11,818 nucleotides of DNA from JBDTMC01 sp039934475 (GTDB taxonomy: Bacteria > Acidobacteriota > Terriglobia > Bryobacterales > Bryobacteraceae): the NCBI GenBank assembly GCA_039934475.1, contig JBDTMC010000241.1:1-11818 (forward strand). The letters are read 5' to 3'. Below, piece by piece: positions 5,979 through 11,818 of this stretch. Position numbers and translations under genes: made by a program. The first letter of the stretch is position 1; every line of letters starts with the position of its first letter. The notes under the pieces are model-generated. The model worked only from the letters and a program-made list of their open reading frames with translations. It was not told where the DNA came from and made no database searches.

Positions 5979-6845
5979 TTAGATGTCCTCCAGGTCGAGT
6001 TGACGAAGCAGGAAGGCCGGATGGCGCACGATCGGAGCACGCCGCAGATAGAAGAACAGCAGCACCAAGATAGGAAGCGTGAAAAGGCTGGCTTCCGGCC
6101 CATAGTCCCCACCACTGAACAGCGTGGCCGCACCCCAGTGCAGCGAATATCCTGTCACCCCCATTGTATATCCGCTCACCTTGGCGCCCAGCAGAGAGAG
6201 CGCCCAGTTCCAGCCAAAGTGCAGCGCGATCGGTAGCCATAGGTCGCCGGAGCGCAAGAAGGCGAAGCCCAGAATCACTCCCCACAGAGTGGTGTTGAGA
6301 AGCGCCATTGCGGAGAAATTGACACTGCCCGCGGCGTGCGCGAAGCCGAAAACAATAGCGAATGGCAGGATCGTCGCAAACGGTCCCAAATGGCCCATCA
6401 GCAATTGAAAGCCATAGCCGCGAAACAGCATCTCCTCGCCAATGGCGGCAAACAGCAGCACCACAGTAACAAAAATAAACGGGCCGAACCCTGCGGCCAC
6501 AGTGGTGTCGCGCTGGAACCAAACCTGGCGCGTAATCAGCGGTGGCACAATCGCCAGCAGTGCCGCGCCCACGCCGCCAAACAGGCCAATCACCAGGTGC
6601 CGCACGGAAACCGGCGTCCACCCAAGACCGATGTCTGCCAGTTGTCCCCGCTCCCACACGCGCATCGCGATGCCGTTGGCGACGGCCGCCGCTGCGAAAG
6701 TGCCCAGGAAGGCCGCAATGACGTAGCCCCCCAGCCCATTGAAGAGGTTGCCGAACAGCCACACGCCGGCGATCTCCAGAAAGGCGAACAGCGCGACCCG
6801 CAGTGCGAGACCGGTGGTACTGAGTGGGGCGTCGGGAGATGGCAT
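5979..6845 (-). CDS. CPBP family intramembrane glutamic metalloprotease-like protein
   Basis: The 288-residue protein has about eight hydrophobic segments and the three conserved motifs of the CPBP (CAAX protease and bacteriocin-processing, Abi) family: EEMLFR with Glu137, Glu138 and Arg142; FGFAH (FxxxH) ending in His170; and HFGWN (HxxxN) with His209 and Asn213. These form the intramembrane active site, so the protein is probably catalytically competent in the inner membrane. Family members process prenylated proteins, peptides or signal remnants; the substrate here cannot be deduced. The ATG at 6845 lies one base after the stop of the FG-GAP/ASPIC-UnbV gene, and the stop touches the next ATG, so it is embedded in a tightly packed operon. 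No bacteriocin-like or sortase-like substrate gene is visible nearby; the secreted neighbours are the obvious candidates for substrates. Confidence 0.9.
   Translation of the reverse strand: MPSPDAPLSTTGLALRVALFAFLEIAGVWLFGNLFNGLGGYVIAAFLGTFAAAAVANGIAMRVWERGQLADIGLGWTPVSVRHLVIGLFGGVGAALLAIVPPLITRQVWFQRDTTVAAGFGPFIFVTVVLLFAAIGEEMLFRGYGFQLLMGHLGPFATILPFAIVFGFAHAAGSVNFSAMALLNTTLWGVILGFAFLRSGDLWLPIALHFGWNWALSLLGAKVSGYTMGVTGYSLHWGAATLFSGGDYGPEASLFTLPILVLLFFYLRRAPIVRHPAFLLRQLDLEDI
5987..5991 (-). promoter_or_regulatory. Strong Shine-Dalgarno inside the CPBP gene for the 5187-5978 gene
   Basis: The minus strand carries GGAGG, 8 bases before the ATG at 5978. It lies within the last codons of the CPBP gene and supports separate initiation, not read-through, at the TAA-ATG junction. 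Confidence 0.65.
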
Positions 6846-6846
6846 G

Positions 6847-8505
6847 CTATAGCTTTTCCACCACGCTATGGTACCGGTTCAACGCCGGATGCTCCAACGT
6901 TTGCACTTTCCCCCCCGGCCACCGTACAACCGCCCGATCCACCACCTCGCAAGCCCCCAAACCGAAATGCACTCGCGGGTCGTTCCGCGAAAGATAGCTC
7001 CCGCCGTTGAACACCGCCCCCGTCTGCATCCGTCCACACCCCTCAATGCGAATGGTTGCACCTAGCGCGTCGCGATGCCGCGCTCCTCCCACCAGTTGAA
7101 ACCCGATCCATCCGCCCACACCCGTACTGTCGTTCATCAATAGCAAAGGCGCCCCCTCCACCGGAACCACCGCCACATCCACCTTCCCATCGTTGTTGAA
7201 ATCCCCCGCTGCCCCGCCGCGGTGCGACAAACCTCGCGGCTGGTCCACGGGATCGTTCACCCGCACAAACTTCCCGCCCCGGTTCTCCATCACCACGAAC
7301 GGTTGCAGGTAAGCGGTCGTCGGCAGCATCCCGGCATTCGGATACACATGCCCATTCGCCATCCACAAATCCCCATCCCCATCGTTATCGAAATCGGCAA
7401 ACCCGCAAGCCCAACCCACCCAAGGCGAAGTCACGGCGGCCAGCCCCGTGCTCGCCGAAACCTCCTCATACAACCCCGCCTTCACCTGGCGAAACAACGG
7501 GAAATGGTCTTCCGAAAAAACAGTGGTCAGGAAGTCGATCAATCCATCGTTGTCATAGTCGCCCAGGGCCACACCCATGTTCGCCATCGTCTGCCCGTCT
7601 TCATTGAAGCCAACCCCGCTTACCAGAGCCGCTTCGCGAAACGTCCCATCCCCTTGATTGACGTATAGGTAATTCGGATTGGAGTCGTTGGCGACAAAAA
7701 TATCCGGCCGCCCGTCCCCGTTGAAATCGTGAAACACAACCGTAAACCCGTGATATAGCCCCTTGTCCACAACCCCCGCTTTGGCAGTCACATCGGTAAA
7801 CGTGCCGTCGCCGTTATTGTGATACAGGATATCGGCTTCACCCTTCAGGCTCATCGGTCCGCAGAATCCCGGCACGCCGCGATACAGACACACCGGAGGC
7901 TTACCGCCAAACTCCAGCGCATCCAGTGCCACATAGCCCGCAATGTATAAGTCCGGAAAGCCGTCCCCGTCGTAATCGCCAAATGCGCTCCCCGTGTGCC
8001 AGTGCATCTGGCGCGTCAAACCGGCCGCCGCCCCCTTCTCCGTGAACGTCCCGTTGCCGTTGTTATGGAACAGCAGGTCCCGCCCGATGGTGGTGATCAG
8101 GATATCGGTGTGGCCATCGTTGTCGTAATCGATGGCATTGGCGCCAGTCCCCCAATAAGGATTCGTCAGCCCCGCCCGCTCAGTCACATCCTCGAACTTC
8201 CCGTTCCCCAGATTGCGGTACAGATACACCCCGCCCTTCCGCGGCGGAGGCGTCTGCCCGCGTTTCACCGCGCGAAAAACATCCATATCCGCGCCGCCCA
8301 CCAGCAGCAGGTCAAACCACCCATCGCCGTCGTAATCCAGCCACGCCACGCCCGTCCCATTGGCTTCCGGAATCCAATGGTGTGCCGGATCGCCCGACCG
8401 CATCTCCGCAACCACACCCGCCTGCCGCGCCACATCCACAAAATGAATGCGCGCCGGCGGACCCTCCGCCCATAGCAATAAAGCGGCCACAATTCGTACC
8501 AGCAC
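6847..8505 (-). CDS. Secreted FG-GAP/VCBS repeat protein with ASPIC/UnbV domain (CRTAC1-like)
   Basis: The 552-residue product has a short signal-like N-terminus (MLVRIVAALLLWAEG), then a beta-propeller of FG-GAP/VCBS repeats. Seven calcium-binding loops of the DxDxDG type are visible near residues 57, 126, 177, 260, 317, 371 and 435 (for example DYDGDGWFDL and DFNGDGRPDI). The C-terminal part (about 465-550), with GGxRHRDALGATIRI, GGSYLSRNDPRVHFGLG and VVRWPGGKVQ, is the ASPIC/UnbV domain. Such proteins are common in Acidobacteriota and Planctomycetota and are thought to act in adhesion or ligand binding outside the cell; no enzyme activity is established. The start is GTG at 8505, backed by GAGGAAG 9 bases upstream. 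The upstream TPR gene ends in the same frame just one codon before this start. Family certain, role unknown. Confidence 0.93.
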   Translation of the reverse strand: MLVRIVAALLLWAEGPPARIHFVDVARQAGVVAEMRSGDPAHHWIPEANGTGVAWLDYDGDGWFDLLLVGGADMDVFRAVKRGQTPPPRKGGVYLYRNLGNGKFEDVTERAGLTNPYWGTGANAIDYDNDGHTDILITTIGRDLLFHNNGNGTFTEKGAAAGLTRQMHWHTGSAFGDYDGDGFPDLYIAGYVALDALEFGGKPPVCLYRGVPGFCGPMSLKGEADILYHNNGDGTFTDVTAKAGVVDKGLYHGFTVVFHDFNGDGRPDIFVANDSNPNYLYVNQGDGTFREAALVSGVGFNEDGQTMANMGVALGDYDNDGLIDFLTTVFSEDHFPLFRQVKAGLYEEVSASTGLAAVTSPWVGWACGFADFDNDGDGDLWMANGHVYPNAGMLPTTAYLQPFVVMENRGGKFVRVNDPVDQPRGLSHRGGAAGDFNNDGKVDVAVVPVEGAPLLLMNDSTGVGGWIGFQLVGGARHRDALGATIRIEGCGRMQTGAVFNGGSYLSRNDPRVHFGLGACEVVDRAVVRWPGGKVQTLEHPALNRYHSVVEKL

Positions 8506-8508
8506 TCT

Positions 8509-9282
8509 TTAGCGCTTCCTCAGTTCATTGAAGCGCGCCAGATGTTGATCCGCCTCTTGCTGCCGCCCCTGCTTCGCCAGAAACAACCCTAACCGGTAAT
8601 GCCCCTCCGCGCTGGCCGGGTCCACAACAACCGCCTTCTCCAACAGCGCCAGCGCCTCTTTCGCATCACCCGTCTTCCCCAAAGCCACGCCCAGCTTGAT
8701 CATGGCATCCGTAAATCGCGGATTCCGCTCCAACGCCTGCCGCAGATAGGGAACGGCTCCTTCCGTCTTGCTATGGCCCATATAGAACACGCCCAGGTTG
8801 TAATAGGGCCACTCCGACTTCGCCGGCTGTTTCTGTTCCGTCTCAATCGCCGCCAGGTACGCCTGTTCGGCGTCGTTCGCCCGCCCCAAAGCCTCAAACG
8901 TCTGTCCCAAGTGATTCAGCGTCCGCACGCTCGCCGGATTCAATTCCCGCGCCTTCTGCAAAGCCGCCAAAGCATCCACCGCGTTGTCCCGGCTGAAGTA
9001 CAACCGCCCCAGGTAATACCACGCATCCCCATCCGCCGGAGCCAGTTCCACTGACCGCCGCATGGTCACCAAAGCCTCATCTGACCGCCCCAGCATAAAC
9101 TGCGTCATACCCAGCATCTTTGACGCCCCCGCGCTCTCCGGATGCTCCGCAACATACCCCGTCAGGATGTCGAAGGACTGCTGATACTGCCCCGCGTTAA
9201 ACAGCTCCAAAGCCGTTTGCAAAGGAGTCTGCCCCCACGCCAAGCCCGCCACCATGACCAACGCTACAGCTCGCAACCACAT
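8509..9282 (-). CDS. Secreted tetratricopeptide (TPR) repeat protein
   Basis: The 257-residue protein has a signal peptide (MWLRAVALVMVAGLAWG, cleavage likely after Gly17) and is otherwise a stack of about seven TPR units (roughly 18-49, 50-83, 86-117, 119-152, 158-189, 192-223 and 226-257). Each shows the W/Y-LG-Y/F, A and P signature, as in AWYYLGRLYFSRDNAVDALA. It would serve as a periplasmic or extracellular scaffold. Immediate pairing with an FG-GAP/ASPIC-UnbV protein fits the frequent association of these two domain types, including as fusions, in Acidobacteriota. The ATG at 9282 is 31 bases after the glycosidase stop; no good Shine-Dalgarno is seen. The TAA stop is in frame with the downstream GTG start, one AGA codon apart. 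The partner is not identifiable from sequence. Confidence 0.92.
   Translation of the reverse strand: MWLRAVALVMVAGLAWGQTPLQTALELFNAGQYQQSFDILTGYVAEHPESAGASKMLGMTQFMLGRSDEALVTMRRSVELAPADGDAWYYLGRLYFSRDNAVDALAALQKARELNPASVRTLNHLGQTFEALGRANDAEQAYLAAIETEQKQPAKSEWPYYNLGVFYMGHSKTEGAVPYLRQALERNPRFTDAMIKLGVALGKTGDAKEALALLEKAVVVDPASAEGHYRLGLFLAKQGRQQEADQHLARFNELRKR
8515..8521 (-). promoter_or_regulatory. Shine-Dalgarno supporting the GTG start at 8505
   Basis: GAGGAAG on the minus strand lies 9 bases before GTG 8505, inside the last codons of the TPR gene. It decides in favour of a true start at 8505 over a broken TPR-propeller fusion. Confidence 0.55.
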
Positions 9283-9313
9283 CTATTCAAAAATAACACT
9301 CACCCACCCGCTC

Positions 9314-10843
9314 TCACCGCCCCCCATCCCGCGTCGCCCGCACCACAATGTCATGCCGAAACGCCCCCAAATCCAAAGCCAGCGTCTTTCCACCTTCGAC
9401 AGTAAGCGCGGGAGAAGCCTGCCCGCTCACCGGCGAATACAAGCTCACCGCAAACGATCCCACCGGCAACTGCAGCGTCACCTTCCCCTCAATCGGTTCG
9501 CCATACCCCATCGCATCCACCTCGCGGTTATCGCCCAGATAAGCGACATAATCACCCTTCGAACTCACCAACCCCGAGACCGTCAAAGTCGCCGCAGGAG
9601 TCGCCGAAATCCACTTCGTATCCGGCCGCGAATGCACAAAATCAAACCCCGACATAAACTCCGAGAGATACTGCATCCAACTCCGGATCCCCGCGCGCGA
9701 AGCCACCGTGCCTGCCTCACTGCCAACGGTAATCGAGAAATCGATGTAGTCGTAGTGCGCGCCGTTCAGCAGAGAAGTCCACGCCCTCTTCCGATGAATC
9801 GTCCATCCCGTCACATCCCGGTACATACTCGCCGTATTGTCCTCATCGTGCAACAGCGGCTTCCGCTCCATCGACGCAGCCTTCGTGAAGGCGGCAAACT
9901 CGCTCAGCATGAGTTCCTTCGACATGAAATGCCCTAACTGATACGTCCGGTCACGCAGCACCGTATCGGGCAACGGATGCACATTCGCGATATCGAACAG
10001 AGTTCCCTGGAACGTCTGATCGTTGGGGAAACGGAACTTCGGTGAATAGGCAAACGCCTGCTGCCCCGCAATCAGATGCTTCTTCCCGATCTTCGTCATC
10101 TCATCGCGCATAGCCGCTCCCATCTCCGCCTGCCATGCATCCACATCGGCCGGGCTGACGTTGTGATCCGGAACCGCGCCCCCAGGCTCGTTACAGATCT
10201 CGTAGTAGATGTTGTCGTACTCCGCGGTCTCGCGAATGATCTTCCGCGCATAGTCGGCTTGGCGCTTCACCAATTCGCGATCCTTCAGCGACAAATACTC
10301 CGGCCAATCGATCTTTCCCACGCCCTGTTTATTATTCTTCGACCGGAAGGGATTCAACGCCCAGATCGGTTCCCCATAGGTATTGCTGAACACCGTCAGC
10401 TCAACCACGATCCCCTTCTCCGACGCCATCTTCAAGAACCGGTGCAGCCTCTCAAAATACTCCGGGTTCCACTGGTCCAGGTCATACAGCGGCTCGCCAT
10501 CCATAGCCACACCCGGACCCGTCCGTGGAAACGGGGCCACGTAATCGGGCGATTCCGGCTTCGCTGGCGACGAAGGATTCCGCGCGCCTTGCAATTCACG
10601 AAACAGTAAAAACGTGCGCGTGTGCGTCATCTTATGTGCCGCCGCGTCATCCAGGTACCGCGCAAAATCAAATGCCCGGTTCATCACCGATCCATAGTGC
10701 TCCGAAGCCGTCAGCAGGAACGTAGGCTTCCCGCGAAACAGAAAATATCGCGGATTCTCCGGATGAATCGAAATCGGCGGACCCGGTTCCGCCCCATACC
10801 CTAGACCAACGAAAACGAACGCCAGTAGTAGCCAGTTCCTCAT
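9314..10843 (-). CDS. Secreted glycoside-hydrolase-like protein (clan GH-A type TIM barrel, DUF4038-like)
   Basis: The 509-residue protein has a signal peptide (MRNWLLLAFVFVGLGYGAEP, cleavage near 18). The opening ISIHPENPRYFLFRGKPTFLL resembles the start of DUF4038/GH140-type glycosidases. A TIM barrel spans about 40-405 with the clan GH-A acid/base motif YYEICNEP (Glu219 after Asn218). The nucleophile is less clear: Glu334 in LLHDEDN is the best candidate and Glu315 in LMLSEF the alternative. The last 100 residues, with YVAYLGD and LPVGSFAVSLYSPVSGQ, look like the beta-sandwich that closes this family (putative collagen-binding type). It probably cuts a plant or bacterial polysaccharide outside the cytoplasm; the substrate cannot be read. 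It is the first gene of a five-gene array. The promoter position implies a leaderless or nearly leaderless mRNA, consistent with the lack of a Shine-Dalgarno. Confidence 0.82.
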   Translation of the reverse strand: MRNWLLLAFVFVGLGYGAEPGPPISIHPENPRYFLFRGKPTFLLTASEHYGSVMNRAFDFARYLDDAAAHKMTHTRTFLLFRELQGARNPSSPAKPESPDYVAPFPRTGPGVAMDGEPLYDLDQWNPEYFERLHRFLKMASEKGIVVELTVFSNTYGEPIWALNPFRSKNNKQGVGKIDWPEYLSLKDRELVKRQADYARKIIRETAEYDNIYYEICNEPGGAVPDHNVSPADVDAWQAEMGAAMRDEMTKIGKKHLIAGQQAFAYSPKFRFPNDQTFQGTLFDIANVHPLPDTVLRDRTYQLGHFMSKELMLSEFAAFTKAASMERKPLLHDEDNTASMYRDVTGWTIHRKRAWTSLLNGAHYDYIDFSITVGSEAGTVASRAGIRSWMQYLSEFMSGFDFVHSRPDTKWISATPAATLTVSGLVSSKGDYVAYLGDNREVDAMGYGEPIEGKVTLQLPVGSFAVSLYSPVSGQASPALTVEGGKTLALDLGAFRHDIVVRATRDGGR

Positions 10844-10850
10844 GGGTCAG

Positions 10851-10859
10851 ATCATATCA
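10851..10859 (-). promoter_or_regulatory. Extended -10 promoter of the glycosidase-led array
   Basis: The minus strand reads TGA-TATGAT, an extended -10 with the same hexamer as the gapA promoter. Seven bases (CTGACCC) separate it from the ATG at 10843, so transcription should start at or one base before the start codon. No good -35 is seen. The 8-bp palindrome CAACGTTG (10858-10865) touches its upstream edge. The facing plus-strand gene at 10893 has no comparable element in this 49-base gap. Confidence 0.5.
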
Positions 10860-10892
10860 ACGTTGTCTCGAACTGCGATATTGTGAGGGCCT

Positions 10893-11582
10893 ATGCCGGA
10901 CCAAACTTTTCGCGAGGCGGAACGCGCTCAGGCCAGCATCCTCGCCGCTGTAGAGAAGCGTACTCTCCTCTGGCTCGCCCGCCGCATGCCGCCCTGGCTC
11001 AATTCCGACCACCTCACCCTCCTCGGATTCCTCGCTATGTTCGCCGCCGGCCTCTGCTACTGGATCGCCAGTTGGAACACCGCCGGCCTCATCGGAGTGA
11101 TGGCCGCGCTAGCCATCAATTGGTTTGGAGACAGTCTCGATGGCACCCTCGCCCGCGTTCGCCAATGCCAGCGTCCCCGCTACGGCTTCTACGTGGACCA
11201 CATCACCGACGCCATCGGCACCGGAGCCCTCATGCTCGGCCTGGCGCTCTCCACTTACATGACGCCATACATCGCCTTAGGTCTCTTAGTCGCCTATTTC
11301 TTACTATCCATCGAGGTGTATCTAGCCACTTATGCCATCGGAACCTTCCACATGTCTTTCTGGAAATTCGGCCCCACCGAACTCCGGTTACTACTCTGCG
11401 TCGGCAACGCCGCCCTCTTCTACCGCTCCCGAGTGGTACTCATGGGCAACGAATATCTCCTCTTCGACATAGGAGGAGCCATAGGAATCGCCGGAATGTT
11501 ATCGATGCTCGCCTGGTCCGCCCTCCGCCACACCATAGCGCTCTACAAGGCCGAACCTCTGCCTCGGCGCCCAGGCATCTAA
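10893..11582 (+). CDS. CDP-alcohol phosphatidyltransferase family membrane protein
   Basis: The 229-residue integral membrane protein carries the complete CDP-alcohol phosphatidyltransferase signature DxxDG-x2-AR-x9-G-x3-D-x3-D, with Asp80, Asp83, Gly84, Ala87, Arg88, Gly98, Asp102 and Asp106. The aspartates bind the metal ions that activate the CDP-linked lipid. About six membrane segments are visible, beginning near 41-60 and 64-78. The enzyme transfers a phosphatidyl or similar group from a CDP-activated donor to an alcohol in the inner membrane; whether the acceptor is glycerol phosphate, inositol phosphate or another is not decided by the motif. The N-terminal charged segment (1-38) is cytosolic and probably amphipathic. 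The start ATG has GAGGG 3 bases upstream. It is divergent from the glycosidase gene with a 49-base gap and has no same-strand partner in the window. Confidence 0.9.
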   Translation: MPDQTFREAERAQASILAAVEKRTLLWLARRMPPWLNSDHLTLLGFLAMFAAGLCYWIASWNTAGLIGVMAALAINWFGDSLDGTLARVRQCQRPRYGFYVDHITDAIGTGALMLGLALSTYMTPYIALGLLVAYFLLSIEVYLATYAIGTFHMSFWKFGPTELRLLLCVGNAALFYRSRVVLMGNEYLLFDIGGAIGIAGMLSMLAWSALRHTIALYKAEPLPRRPGI

Positions 11583-11593
11583 GTGGATCTACC

Positions 11594-11636
11594 GCGGCCG
11601 CGAGGGCTCGCCGACCGCATTAAGATTCGCGGCTGC
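11594..11636. terminator. Imperfect GC-rich hairpin between convergent genes
   Basis: GCGGCCGCGA (11594-11603) can pair with TCGCGGCTGC (11627-11636), ten pairs including one G-U, around a 23-base loop. It lies in the 80-base gap between the convergent phosphatidyltransferase and DinB-like genes. Neither side has a U-run, so it is at best a weak terminator. The octamer ACCGCGGC also occurs twice here (11591-11598 and 11637-11644). Confidence 0.3.
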
Positions 11637-11662
11637 ACCGCGGCGAAGCTGTTCCGATTTGC

Positions 11663-11818
11663 CTAGGCCGTTACCTGCGCGATGTGGCCAAGGTGGTGTT
11701 TGCCGTGCCACGCATAGAGCGCCAATGCCATATCGAGACGCACGGCTCCCATTTCGGGGTGACGGAAGGCGCGCTGGAAATCTCCTTCAGTCATGCCTGC
11801 CAATGTCAGCGCCCAACG
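11663..11818 (-). CDS. DinB/YfiT-like putative metal-dependent hydrolase, C-terminal part (cut by window edge)
   Basis: Translating the minus strand from the window edge gives 51 residues ending at a TAG (11663-11665). They include EGDFQRAFRHPEMG, then LDMALALYAWHGKHHLGHI. The HPEMG segment and the WHGKHHLGHI helix with its HxxxH pair are typical of the C-terminal metal-binding helix of YfiT/BstA-type DinB-fold enzymes, which use three histidines to bind a divalent metal and often act as thiol-dependent transferases or hydrolases. The N-terminal helices and the first histidine lie outside the window. The gene converges on the phosphatidyltransferase gene. The family call rests on a short fragment but the motif is characteristic. 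Confidence 0.72.
   Translation of the reverse strand, partial: RWALTLAGMTEGDFQRAFRHPEMGAVRLDMALALYAWHGKHHLGHIAQVTA

Noticed and set aside
5800..6762. 320-codon open frame on the minus strand overlapping the CPBP gene
   Set aside because: It is a different frame of the same strand across a protein with all three CPBP motifs; its composition (Arg, Gly, Cys, Trp rich) is typical of an out-of-frame shadow.
9283..9313. Possible promoter between the glycosidase and TPR genes
   Set aside because: The 31 bases contain an AT-rich stretch (GTTATTTTTGAATAG) but no -10/-35 arrangement that stands out; co-transcription is simpler.
1..11818. Mobile elements, phage genes, CRISPR arrays or defence modules
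   Set aside because: No transposase or integrase motifs, terminal repeats or spaced direct repeats were seen on either strand; the CPBP protein alone does not make a defence system.

Overview
The window reads as bacterial chromosome, about 60% GC and almost fully coding. No rRNA, tRNA, IS element or CRISPR array is visible. The gene mix suggests Acidobacteriota, probably a Bryobacterales/Solibacter-type organism: the futalosine menaquinone route, a secreted TPR protein beside an FG-GAP/ASPIC-UnbV protein, a CPBP protease, a YuiH-type molybdoenzyme and a DUF4038-like glycosidase. That placement is inference from gene content, not from a marker gene.

Layout. Positions 93-1942 (+) hold mqnA and mqnC, two futalosine-pathway menaquinone genes joined by an ATGA overlap. 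They converge on a long minus-strand series, listed here in transcription order. First comes a five-gene close-packed array: a secreted glycoside-hydrolase-like protein (10843-9314), a secreted TPR protein (9282-8509), a secreted FG-GAP/ASPIC-UnbV protein (8505-6847), a CPBP intramembrane protease (6845-5979) and a secreted protein with a nine-glycine tract and a BamE-like tail (5978-5187). Next is gapA (5095-4088), which has its own promoter and a perfect operator-like dyad. Two tandem hairpins separate it from a small secreted helical-repeat protein (4027-3554), a cytosolic sulfite-oxidase-like molybdoenzyme (3542-2883) and a metallo-beta-lactamase-fold hydrolase (2878-1961). A CDP-alcohol phosphatidyltransferase (10893-11582, +) diverges from the glycosidase gene. 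The right edge cuts a DinB/YfiT-like metalloenzyme gene (minus strand, C-terminal part only).

How they may work together. mqnA and mqnC supply two of the steps that make the menaquinone naphthalene ring. gapA is central glycolysis and appears separately controlled. In the five-gene array, four products carry signal peptides and the fifth is a membrane protease, so the array looks like an envelope or extracellular unit; its role is not known. Two of its junctions are unusual: the upstream stop codon and the downstream start lie in the same reading frame, with zero or one codon between them.

Regulation visible in the DNA. Three promoters share an extended -10 of the form TGnTAnnAT. Two of them place the predicted transcription start at or next to the start codon, implying leaderless mRNAs. 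The third (gapA) sits inside an 8-bp perfect dyad.
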